From assembly GCF_026914265.1 (NCBI RefSeq), contig NC_069124.1, forward strand, positions 69,984,402-70,048,401: a stretch of DNA of 64,000 bases, in the 5' to 3' direction. This DNA is from Mya arenaria (Eukaryota > Mollusca > Bivalvia > Myida > Myidae). Each line of letters begins with the position of its first letter. The stretch's first letter is position 1. Under the pieces are notes generated by a model that was not told the DNA's origin, made no database searches, and worked only from the letters and a program-made list of their open reading frames with translations. Shown piece after piece: positions 37,950 through 51,000 of this stretch. Position numbers and translations under genes: made by a program.

Positions 37950-39080
37950 TTTTAACGTTAATTGCATGTGTTTTTATTTATGTAAATGCGTAATGACTCA
38001 TCATATTTAGGAAAGTGAAATACGATGATGTGATGGACTCGCTAATAAATGGGTTAAATGATATATCACTTTAATTTCTTTAAGAAAAAAAAAATGACAT
38101 GAATATTTACCTACTCAAAATCAATCAATATATGGAAATATTCTTAAATCTCGTGACGTCTAGAAGTCTGCTAGGCCATAAGGCATTTTGGAAACCTTTG
38201 TTTCAATACCTTCAAAGGATCAGTAACGCTCGAGCCGCCTTGTAAGCAATACTCTCCCGACATGTATGCATATATTCCTTGTTTATTTGTAGACAGTACG
38301 CCCCTATAAAGCTTTGTTAATCAATAATGTGTTCTTTGTTATGCATTCCTTTAATTATTTAATTTTGGTTTTCGTAGCATGATTAAGTTTGCAATTAACT
38401 CACCTTTTGCGTACATACGATACTCTCTGGGTCACGGGAACAATGTGGACCTTCGAGGATGGTACTGTGACATGTTGGCAATGAATGGAATAGTGCTTTA
38501 TTAAATCGTTATCTAAATACACCCCAATGTTAATGGACGAAATTGACCGGTTAAATGAAATTAATATAGGATTTATTTCAGATATTGTGAAATAGAATGT
38601 TCAGCTTGACAATGTTTTTGTATGATAATTTAAATATTGAATAATTTTACGGCTATTTTGATATTGCTAAGTATAGTTTAACTTCTTGCAAGGTCAAATC
38701 ACCTAGTTGGTGGCAATTTAAATCTCAGACAAAATCACAAGCAAACATCACAAAGATATTAAACTGGTCTAACCATGGTGCGGCATATATGACAATCAAG
38801 AAAATCTGGATAGTGCACGTGATATTTTCCAAACCGGTGTTAAATCTCATTTTCCACATGATCTACACCATTAAAGCAAAGGTTGGGTTATCAATGCAAG
38901 AGATATCATTTACAAAACGTTCGGATTCTAGTACATGTCGTTCATCAGGACATATTACGCGGTTATGAAATGTTTTGATTCCACCGAATAAACCCTAATA
39001 TGCCAAACGAGAAAAAGGGACACCATTGCCAACATAAAGAACACCCAAACTACAAACGATAGTTCCAAGGAAACTTAATC
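37950..39080. other. Intergenic gap between the villin-like gene and the next gene
   Basis: About 1.1 kb of AT-rich sequence with no repeat family or coding stretch I recognise. It should contain the promoter of the gene starting at 39081. Confidence 0.5.
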
Positions 39081-42000
39081 ATGTGGACGCGCGCATATGG
39101 CGGAATGGAGCTTGTGGAATACCCGGAGTTCTGGGACGCTGGTCATGTGATGCCACCTAACAGCAGCGAACAGGTACGTTTACTGCGTCAATGACGACTA
39201 AACGTTTATACTTATGGCATGACTCATTTCTAAAGAGCTAACATCTTTGCAGAGAATTCAGAGCTAATATAGACCCTCTAAAGGATGTTTACGTAACCAC
39301 GATCGTTTCCGTCCATTGACTGTTTCAAGTCTCCAACCAAGACACAACAAACATTGAAGTCGAACCGGATAGGTTCGAAGAAAATATCATGGGGCCTCGT
39401 ATAGAACCATACTTGATCCAAATCACATTTCACGTCTGAGGAATAGGAGCCTAACACAACACTATCACATATTTCACATTTCCTGTGAATTTTGTTACCG
39501 ATGCAGGTTTCTGATGTGACATGTAATCACATCCTTCTCAGGCGCAATTAAATACAAAAAAATGCGCATTTTTCACGTATGGCTGCAACTGTAACCTTGT
39601 GACGAAAGGAGAAACTATACAGAAACTTCACCTAACCTAAGGCAATATGCATAACAAGGTTCATTGTTACTCAGCTTACTTTCCTTTACAACACTATATG
39701 TAAGGCGTTAGATGATGGACATGGGCTTCGAACAGTTATTTTTATCAGTAAGGTGTTTGATAAAATCTGGCATAAGGGTTTGCTTGTGAAGCTACACGAA
39801 ATAATGTCCATGGCATCTTACTCTCGTGGATTCGTGATTATCCAGTAATCGTAGGCAACGGAGTACCTCAATGTTGTATTGTAGGTACCTTTTTATTTTT
39901 GATATTCAAAGTTTCCTTGCTGTAAGCATTGGTAGTAGTGTAAGGTTATTTGCTGACGATATCAGTCTTTACATTATCGTTAACGAGCCCTTACGGGCCA
40001 CTGGAATACTCCAGAGAGACATTAATAGCATACGTGTCTGGGCTGATAACTGGTAAGTCACTTTTAACCGGCCTGCAAAAAAAATATGCCATTGTTTTTC
40101 TCCCGAAAATGACAACCACGTTTATATCCAAAGTTAATTATGTATGGTCAACATTTTTTAGAAACTTATTCACACAAACATCTTGGTAGTGACTGTACAT
40201 GGCACGAGCATTTTGAGAACATTAAAATTAAAGCCCTAAAACAAATATGCATTATGCGAAAGCTCAAATTCTGCCTGGACAGAAGATGTCTAGAAATTAT
40301 CTACTTTTCATACATTCGCCCAATTCTTGAATATGATGACTTATTGTTGATAACCGCCTTTTCACAACCACATATGTTACATTTGTGAAAGATAGGATGT
40401 TATTCTGCACAAGTGTGGGGAAAATGTGATCTGCGTAAAATACGGTTCTACAGAGACTGAGTCAGTCTATCTGTTTGTCGACGGAATACCCAAATATTCC
40501 ATATAAGCCTTCCATCCTTTTCAATCCGCTATTAAATCGTTAAACGAGTATTTATATACACGATGTTTTCAATTAGAAGATTTGCTATCCGTATTAAGTC
40601 TTCCTTAATTCAGAATGTGCAATCACTGTGGGTAGGAGCATCTATCCATACAATCGGTTTAATCTTTCAAAATCGCAATGATGCTACCAATGGTTAACAA
40701 GAAACTATAAAACGAAAACTATTTTCATAATACATATTCCCAAATAAAAGGACTACTGAATAAAACGATCAACTCGTGGGAGCAAGTTCATATGTTTTAG
40801 TGAATTTCTTGGTATCCAAGGAACAGAGGAAGCGGATATTAACACTTATCGAGGTTGTATTTGCCCTTCACAGGAGTTTCATGCTACTCTGCAAATACAC
40901 TTGTCTGTGGCTTATCAGAACACGTGGGAATTAGTTTCGCATGCCACAAGCGATTGTCTTCGTCAATATCGCTGCTCATCTTCGATCTCAGATTTCATTT
41001 TTATCATAAAACATTGACCAAAACGCCAAATTTATTCTCAAGTCAACACTGGAATCAATAATAAACCATATCGATACATAATTTCGTAGCGCAAACCGCA
41101 GAGATGTAAACGCAGATCAGAAGGGCAGCACTGCACTGTGAGAATCTAACTTACTACGGAACTTCCGTGCTCTCTCGCACATGCAATTTTGTAACTGATC
41201 GTTACCAATTATCATTTACATATTTTTGAGCCCATATCAGACCTCAATAAAACATTGACAGAAAAACGAATGACAGTGGCTTAAATAGTTGGAGAGTTTG
41301 AAATGACTGACAGAACGTGGTTGTACATAAATTGTCAAATATGGGAAGATATGGATTGACGCAAGGAGTACTGTAGATGATAAAAGGTGTAGTACATATG
41401 GATGCTAGAGGTGCTGGTAATGTCGCTGAGGATGCTGCAGCGGACCTTGCGAGGAGGCGGGAGGCGGCCATGAGCGCCTACTATGTTAACAGGCGCTTTG
41501 TTTTCATCAAGGTAAGGCGCAGTGGCATACAGCGGAACTAAAGGTTTGGTACTTAGTACTAGTAGCCATTTTGTTTTGTAACAGGGCCCGTATTTTCTTA
41601 CGTATTGAGTTTCAGACTCATCCCCAGAAATCTGATTTTTTTTTTAATGTTTCAAACTGTAATATAACAAATTTTGACAAAAGACGTATGCCTGAATTAA
41701 GAACAGATTATTTGTAACAGATACGTACAGCATTTTTACCGTCTTTGCCCGTGTAACAGCATCTAAAATAACATGATTTTTATGGTACCACTTTTTAGAG
41801 CCTTTTAAATTACTAGTGAATTACATCTCTTACTACTATTAAATAATTTAAGTATATAAATATGGTAACAAACGGGATAAGCGATAGACTCTCGTAAAGT
41901 GGAAGTATAGTTACAGTAACAAAAAGTGTATATTGATATTTATATTGAATACTTGATCAAATACTTGTCATTAAAACGGAGAATTGAGTAAATACTCATT

Positions 42001-45000
42001 TTCTCTCATTGCAAAATATATTTCTAATGTGAGGCCTATGTTCCTGTTTGCTCATTGGATAAAAACTTACTTACCGTACTATAAAGTCATTATTCTAATG
42101 TCAATATACTGGTATGGCAGTATCAAGTTCAAACGGAAATTCTGCAAAAAAAAAATTGTATTTGGAAATTTTATCTGTGACATGGTCTGTCCGGCATTTA
42201 AAACTTGTTTTTTTTTTTTATTAAATGGCACACATTTAAATGCGTTAATGGTTTGCAATAATACATTATATAAAATACATGTAACTATGAAATTCCCATC
42301 ACATCTTGGTTGGCGCATACTCAAATAATAATATGAAACTTTTGTAATTGTTAAAATGTGAGCAGAACATGGCCCGGATGGCATTCTCATACTCCCACCT
42401 CCGCGCAGAGGAGATTACTTACTGCGCTTGAGTTTGCATCCTCCATTGATAAATGCGAATACACACCATGGCATGTACAATTTAGCGAAACTCGTTCACA
42501 AAATATATTTCGCGAGCAAGCTTTCCCATGGAATATAAACAGACGAACATTCGAATAATATTTAAATTGCATTGGTCAACAAATAAGTGCACACATTAAA
42601 TTATTATAGGTTATAGTAAATTTAACTCATGGATTTCAACCTGTTGTATATTTTATACTCTGCAATGGAATAATCCCGAAACATGTATAGCCAGTTGCGC
42701 AGCACATCACCCTTATTAGCCCTAGCACAAGTTTGTCATTGGTGATCAGTAATCCAGAGCCAAGGAAATTTAAATAACTTTTTACAACCCTTTCAAAAAT
42801 ATTAAATATTATATATTCGAAACCAAGCATTCTGTAAATCTGATCACTGCTTTAATGAATGGGGTGAATCTGTTCAGTGTTTTATTACCTTTCCTTTGTG
42901 GCAAGGTAAGGGTGCTTGTCTGTTACTCTGATCAAAGAAGTCGGATCGATGACATTAATCACGAAGGTGGTAAAAACAGTTCCGTAGTAATAAGATCAGC
43001 GAAATACCTCAAAGATATGTAAAATGTATATTTCACATTAGCATATATTTGTAATCGGCCTTCAACAGAGTAGGAGTGCAATATAGTTAACACTCTATGG
43101 AGTACATTCAATTTCAAAATCGGGTATTAGAGTGCCTTTTCTTTCATTTAAATGTGAGCACATGGACTTTGCAGATGTGTGGATTGGTTGTGGAAGATTG
43201 CAGTAATTCTTGTGCACATAATCAAACGTGACATGTCTTAAAGTCTGTGGATTTTAATATTGAAAACTCATAAAATTAAAAATTGTAAATATTGACTGGC
43301 TCCTTGCCTCTTGACGTGCTGCAGTTCTTATAAAGATGTCAGTCATAACTGTTTTCTCTGCATATGAACTGGATATGACCTTATACTAATTAAAACTCAT
43401 CAGTTATCAAAAACTACTTACTGGTAATCAGTTATCTTTGGAAAAAATAGTTTATCATTGATGCCTGAACCATCATGGAGAGTGACAACGTAGAAACCAG
43501 ACAGGTAGAAAAAAAAAATTGTACTTTATAAAACAAATCTTACGCGGGATTCAAGCTTGAGAAAGCTCTTTTGTTAATTTGCACGGTGAGGTTTTATTTC
43601 ATTATATTGTTGCCTCCATTCTTTCAGTTAATAAAAGGTTCAATGAATAATGCTTCCGCCAATAAGTGTATGATTGACAATGTCTGCATACATTGTGCCA
43701 AATTATAAATGCAAACTTAATGAAATAATGAGCTTAGTTTAAGAGACGGTAAATATGATATTAATCTAAAACCCCGATAACCCTCGTTGACTTTTTGTCG
43801 ATCGTTGAATAGATCTTTTGATACTGTATATGCTATATTTAAATTTTAATTAAAATGCTATATTCAGTTTTAAAAGAAGTAAATTAACCGGTCACTTGTA
43901 AGCTCTCTTCAGATTTTGATAAAAGCCCATGAATGGTAACATCATTACTTGTTCGATTGATAAGAATGTAAACATATTTTATATGGAGAACGTGAAACTA
44001 AAATATTGATACAATGTATAAAATATTTGGAAATCTCTTTAATTATTCGATTGCATTTGTAAGTGGTTGTCCATCTAATAAGTAAAAGTGCATCTACGAA
44101 TGAATTCATAGCGATGACCAGCCAACAAGCTAGATGAACAACCAACCAACCAACCAACCAACAAATCAACCAACCAAACAAACCAACTTAACGACATATT
44201 GACCAATATCAAGAAATGAAGCATATCCAATCACCCGACCGACTGCTCAGCAGACATCAAAATAAACTAAGCAAGCACCGACAAATTGACCAGCCATGAA
44301 AGCGACAAATCGACCGACCGACCGACCGACCGACCGACCAACGAACGACCGTTCAACTAACTAAAACAGCAATAACCAATAAAGCAGGCACACAAATGAG
44401 CATCGTCTTCTATATACAATCAAGAGGACTGGGGCATGGTGGCAATTTATCACATCACATAAGACCCATAAGGTCAAAGGGTTATTTAATTATTTGACAA
44501 AGTGAGTAAGATTTTTTTTATTCTTAGGCTAGATAAACCAACTCGTCTTACATTTTATTCAGACAAACATTTTGACGAGGTTTCAACACGATCAGACATC
44601 AATTGTTTGCCTACAAATAAAGCTTTTCTTGCATTTGACCTAGTGACCTATTTTTAATCTACAATTACCCAGTATTTAGTAAAATCCTATTGCATTTTAA
44701 TTGAAGCAATCATACTAATATAGTTTCATCAGATTTAAGGCCAAAACTATAGCGTCTATGGTGTAGAAAGGGTTTTGTATATTGTTTGACATTTGACATT
44801 GTTTTGTCCAAATGTGATACGGTATCGAATTTGTCCAAGAATGTGAACACATCTCAAGTGAGGTCAACCGTAGATCGGGAAGCTGCTTCTTGCCATGTTG
44901 ATTCAGAAGTGTATTTGACTCAAGCTTTTAAAACTCTAATTTCAGACTGGTGTTCCTGGCTGTACGATCAGGATTCCTGTTGCTTCAAACTATGGTGGGT

Positions 45001-48000
45001 GAGCATGCAGTGTTTCATTGTAGCAGTTCACAGTGTGTGTATACTCCGTGATAGATTATGTCATATATGCTACGTCGGACGGCAACATTTCGCTGAAAAT
45101 GAAGAAATAAGCTGCACTCTCACAGATTGAACATTTTGACAACTTTTTTATTTTTTGTCTTGGAACGCGCCAATTTTTGCATATATGCATGAAAACCAGT
45201 TATATAAGACTGCTGACAAAAAATTAGATCGCAGATTTTTATATTTAAGTTCAAAATTTGATGTTTTATGCATATTTCTTAAACCGTTAGTAACGGTTTA
45301 AGCCATAAAACATTAATTTTGGACCGAAATATGAAAATCTATGATCTGATCTTTTGACAGCAATCTTTTATCATTGGTTTGCAGATATCTATGCAAAAAT
45401 TTGCTCTTTCCAAGACAAAAAAATAAAAACGGTATATCTGTGAGAGTGCAGCTTTAAAACAAAGATAAAGAGAGCTGTGTGAAGTTAGCTAAACATACGA
45501 CATTGGACATTCAAAATCGAATGTTGTGCTGGCACGACATTGGACATTCAAAATCGAATGATGTGCTGACACAACATTGGTCATTGGACATTCAAAAATG
45601 AATGTCGTGCCAGCACGACATTGGACATTGGACATTCAACAGTACATGTCGTGCTGGCACGACATTGGACATTGTAATTTCGAAAATGAATGTCGTGCTA
45701 GCACGACATTGGACATTCAAAATCGAATGTTGTGCTGGCACGACATTCATTTTTTAAAGCCCAATGTCCAATGTCGTGCCAGCACAACATTCGATTTGTA
45801 ATGTCCAATGTCTTGCCAACACGACTTTCACTTTTGAATGTCCAATGTTGTGCCAGCACAACATTCGATTTTGAATGTCCAATGTCGTGCACAACATTCG
45901 ATTTTGAATCTCCAATGACGTGCTGGCACGACATTCATTTTTGAATGTCCAATGTCGTGCCAGCACGACTTTCACTTTTGAATGTCCAATGTCATGCCAG
46001 CACAACATTCGATTTTGAATGTCCAATGTCCAATGTCGTGATAGCACAACATTCGATTTGTAATGTCCAATGTCGTGCTGGCACGACATTCATTTTTGAA
46101 TGACCAATGTCCAATGTCGTGCCAGCACGACTTTCACTTTTGAATGTCCAATGTCCAATGTCGTGCCAGCACACCATTCGATTTTGAATGTCCAATGTCG
46201 TGCTAGCACAACATTCGATTTTGAATGTCCAATGTCCAATGTTGTGCCAGCACACTATTCGATTTTGAATGTCCAATGTCCAATGTCGTGCTAGCACAAC
46301 ATTCGATTTTGAATGTCCAATGTCCAATGTCGTGCCAGCACAACATTCGATTTTGAATGTCCAATGTCCAATGTCGTATGTTTAGCTAACTTCACACAGC
46401 TGATAAAAAGGCCGAAGGCGGTGCCCTGTTAGCCGCATAGACTGCGTTATGTTTCATATAAAATGGTAAAGAAATAGTAATTTTATAAGTTATTTTTGCT
46501 TAAAGTCTTTATTCAAAGCAGAATATTGCCATCCGACGCAATTTATCACGTGGTTTACACACACTGAGTTCATTTAGAGCAAATGAATAAATCGCACATT
46601 GCACTAACACACCCTATTTACTTTAGTGTTCATGCAAATACCTCAGCCAATGGGATCGCCGGACAGATCCACGTTTTATCATTTGGAAGAGCTCTGACTA
46701 CCGAACCGAAAATCCATTAAGCAGTATACTAAACCGCGAAATGTCAAATAAGTAACAAACACAATTAACTGCCTAATTTTCATTTAGTCTTTAAATTGTT
46801 TAATTAAGTGTGTTATTTAGTAGCTAAAACACGCACACTTGCATTCGCGCGGAATTAAAAAGTTCTGATCCGTTTTCTGATTACATGACCAACGACCAAA
46901 TTTCCGAAATAAAAAACACTATTACTCAGAATATACTTTATAACGCATATGTTTTCTTTTTATGATATTAAGGCGTATGTTCTTTAGGCGGACTCGAGCT
47001 CGATCACTACATTTAGACGATAATGTCAATATGAGATATATACATGATAAACAACTATCTGGTAATGGTTTCAAAAGTAATTTGTCATTTTATCCGAGGG
47101 AATTCCTCCGTCCATGCCAGTTACTAAACTACCCCTGACATTTTTCCAATTACGTACATTTGTATTTCTTTATTTCAACAAAAACCTTGTTTGCAGACAG
47201 AGGAGTAAATTGTTGTGCAAATGATTTATATTTAAACAATCGATTCGATGGATCTAAAATTAACCGACATTAAGGAATTATTAACAAAGCCAGAGCACAG
47301 TAATTGGCACAAAGAAAACAAATAAAGATCAAAGACTTTTGCACGCCATAATATTTGCCTGACTGGGCGAGGCTCAGTTGGTCTTTGAGTTATTGGTACA
47401 AAATAGGATACAAAATACTGAAAGAACTGAAGGGGTCGGTTGGACAAATACAACTTTCCTGTGCCATGTTTTCTGGAAAGGCAGAAGGTAAAGAATAGGG
47501 ATTTTGGGAAAGAAACATATGACGAAATATCACGAAATTACGTCATCGTATCGCGATTTATCACGATATTTTGTCAGCATATCGCGATATATCACGATAT
47601 TTCGTCATAGTTAATTTATTCTTACAAAAACGTATATTTGACAAAACTGGCAGTGAACAACAAGAACTTTTAAAAGACTTCAAACGGGTAGCTACAAAAA
47701 AACTAATGAAAAGCTTGCCCCCATCGATACGTATCTGTATAGCAATAAATCGGTTTATCGATTCTATTGCACACCCAGTGACTAAAATGCGTGGGTTAAA
47801 TTTCCCAATTGGTACGAAATGTCTATAATATCTTAGAATGATTGGTACGAAGCATATACAATATATGTGGCTACAAAATGTCAATTGTCAAGTTTCGCGT
47901 GCGAATACATTCTCGAGCTCAAAATTAAACTCAATATATGTCATAATATTAATTTGTTCATTTGCAAAAATAAGTACAGTCGAACCCCGATAGCTCGAGC

Positions 48001-51000
48001 TTAGGGACCGAAGAAAGGACCGAAGAAAACACCTCGAGCCTCGGGGAGTTCGAGCCAAACGGAAGTTTTAACAATTAGTATTAAGAAATCGGTCCTTTAG
48101 ATCCAGTTCGGACCAAACGAGTTCGAGCCAACGGGGTTCGACTGTGACTATTGTAGATCAAGGAGCGCGAATAAAAGTTTTGCATTAACTTTCCAAATTG
48201 GTACGCATTAAGTGTACTCATTGAGGTGATTCAGTGGTATCTGTGGCAGCCTCTCATCATTACAGACGTTGGTTCAATCCAAGCAGAAGCAATTCTACCT
48301 GGCTTCTTACAAATGTCAAACTATTGCAATTGGATCTTGTAAGGGGCCGTTTATTTGATCAGAATATGGTCACAGTCCATATGGCAGTTTCATCAACACT
48401 ACTAAGAGTAGTTTCGTACTAGGATATATGTTCAACAGAGCTGGCTTTCTGGTGAGAACCTCGTCTGGGTATTAAATCATTCCTAGTTATTTTATGAAAC
48501 AGCATCCGTTGGTGTACACCCAATAGTAACGGATTCGCCTGGTGATACATGACAGCCTCTCATCCAGTATGTTATTGGATTGAGCCTCGCTAAGGCACTC
48601 GAATAAATGTTGAAAGCTGAACACCGTCCCAGCAGTTTTGAATTCTTCAAGTTCTTATTTGTAGTTGAATCGATGACAGATTCAAACGTTTTGTCTCGGG
48701 TTACATTAAATATCTCCTGCATATGTAGCTCATCTGACACTTCGTTAATCCAGCGATACCTCTATCATAATAGATCTTAAAGTCAAAGACAATGAATCAG
48801 TTGTTATTGTAAATATAATTGGGAATTTTCATAATCTGATGTTTGATTAATAGAGGAATGGTCGGTAGCAAGTAAATGAAATAGTAAATTATGATAAGGA
48901 TCGGGATTTGAGACTATTTATAATGTCATATATCATGTAGAGTGTATATCAATTTGTGCTTGTTCAATTTATAAGGGCACTCAGAAGATATTTTGCAGAC
49001 GGATTAAATCGTAATGGAAACACATCTTCTGATCAGTTTAAATAAATAAAGTGCGATTTCCGAACGCTTAAATATATAAGTAAAGGGAAGATGTATAGTG
49101 TATATACAGTAAATAAAATGAGACATGGAATAAGAATTGTGGAAGGGTTTTGAAAGTGTGAAGTTACTTTGGATTGTAAAATAACCAGTTAAAGGTGCAT
49201 CCATATTGAAGTTAAAAATCACAACAGCAACATAAGCCAATGGGCGCAAACAAGTGTTTGTATTGAACTATAAACACAGACATTGACATCGAGAGATGCA
49301 ACCAACATTAACAGCAATCCCCGTGTATGACGATGCAGTCGGTAAGTGGGCATGAACAACGAAGAAAATTTCAGACATGATACATATATCATTGTGCGGT
49401 TTGAACATACTTTTTGGCAACTGCCATTTAATGTTTTCCGTTCGGTCTTTTTTATGTATTCCATTCAATTATACATGCACGTAAAAATGAGTGTCAGTGC
49501 TCCTAGAAAAAGAGCGTTATTCTTTCGCAAAACATGTGCCGGGGTACAATGTGTTTTGCGTTGGCAGAGCGATGAGCTTTTCTTAGTTGTTTATTCCCAT
49601 AGGAAGATTTTATGTGCCAGTTTATAACAGAAATCCAGTGATGTTCCATCTGAAACGAATGATCAAAACCCGTTCTTATTCTATAATTCCATTTGATTTC
49701 ACTGCGCAGTTTTTGTTGTTACGTTTGTACATTACGTGCAATAAAACACACAATGTAATAAAAGTTAGAGGTAGGGACGATTGATTACCATTAAATTTTG
49801 TCAGTGTAACCTTTTTATAAATAAAAATTTCCAAGTTCAAATCATTTCTTCAATTTCTACTGTCATTCATGGCTTATGAAGTAAAAAAAAACACGGATCT
49901 TAGCAAAGAGGCCCATAAATCTCGAAACTCAAACCGACTTAAATGCGCACAATAAATGTTGATTATTTTTAATTGCTGATGCATTACTATGTTTGACTTT
50001 AATAATCAAAGCAAAACCCCCGGATGATTTGTGTATTTATAAAAAAATATAAGCCTTAATATAAATATTTATTTTTAATTGAGAGCTACGTGGCCATAAC
50101 TCGCCTGGTTAAATAACCAACATATCGCTATTTTTTTTATCGGTACACAAATCGTATGCTTCTTTATCATTTAAGTCAAATGAGTTAACCATAATCATGC
50201 TTTAAAATGAAATTATATATATGCATCATCCTATATTGTGCGCCTTTAAGTAGCTTATTTCAATCAGCCAAAATATTAATTGAATTTGATTTTGATACAT
50301 GATAATTGGTTTATTGTGATTATCATAAAGATAATTCCTATTTAAAGTCTAATACTCTTAAAGAAGTAAACAGCATGCAATTTATCGAAAATAATAGTGA
50401 GCTTAGATTAATCCTGTTAGACGGCGAAACTTCAGATGTTTCGAGAAACCGGGACCAGGCGAAGTGCATGACTTAATATGTTAAATATAGTCATTATGTG
50501 ATTACTCACATCACATTAAAATTCCATTGCACTGTGAATCTCTGTATTTTACAATGCACTTTCCATAGGATGTGGTTTTGTGATAGTTTGATGACGTTTT
50601 CCAATGTTGAACAGCCTGATAGAGCCAGCTGTGGTGCGCGAGGAGAATCCTCCGATATTCCCGTATTGATCTTCCGATTGGAAAACCGCCATGTTTCTAT
50701 CATGGCTGGCGTATCATTAGGAAATACTGTTTCTAAATGAACGTTTTCACAAAGAAATAGCTGACAAATTCATTTTCGTTATATAAACTTGGCATCTTAG
50801 TCGTGAGGCAGTCTTAACCCAAATTTGGATATTGCTCCATAAATCAGTTTTCAGTAAGTATCTCTTTATATGTTGTTTTAAGTTATAGTCTGGGATTTCA
50901 GATCTGGATAATGACTACGACTACATTATGTCACGAGCACTACGGTCCTACCGGCAGCACCGGGAGTGCGAGAAGGCTGAGACGCGGCGAGGACCGCTCA

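Larger units (their letters stand above)
46402..50435. other. Intron, AT-rich, with scattered elements
   Basis: It contains the 'tatcgcgatatatcacgata' repeats near 47519-47608, the pogo-type MITE at 47977-48144 and a tRNA-like stretch near 48227-48290. The 85-codon frame at 47571-47828 starts inside the repeat and matches nothing I know. The remainder shows no supported feature. Confidence 0.5.

Noticed and set aside
44786-45130. 114-codon plus-strand frame
   Set aside because: It ends inside the inverted repeat of the 45109-45455 element and matches nothing; no promoter or splice support.
45577-46327. Several open frames of 70-111 codons with repeated ARHWTLDIQ-type sequence on both strands
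   Set aside because: They are the minisatellite of the foldback element read in frame. The unit length is irregular and both strands are open equally.
47571-47828. 85-codon frame with overlapping 107-codon frame on the other strand
   Set aside because: It starts inside the tatcgcgata repeat. The amino-acid composition looks fair, but there is no homologue I recognise and no splice signals.
48225-48300. tRNA gene
   Set aside because: A- and B-box-like words are present but no acceptor stem or full cloverleaf can be drawn; kept only as a possible SINE head.
50498-50740. 80-codon frame before the third exon of the unknown gene
   Set aside because: Acceptor at about 50614 is possible, but no sizeable exon ending in the needed phase 1 can be drawn, and there is no similarity to known proteins.
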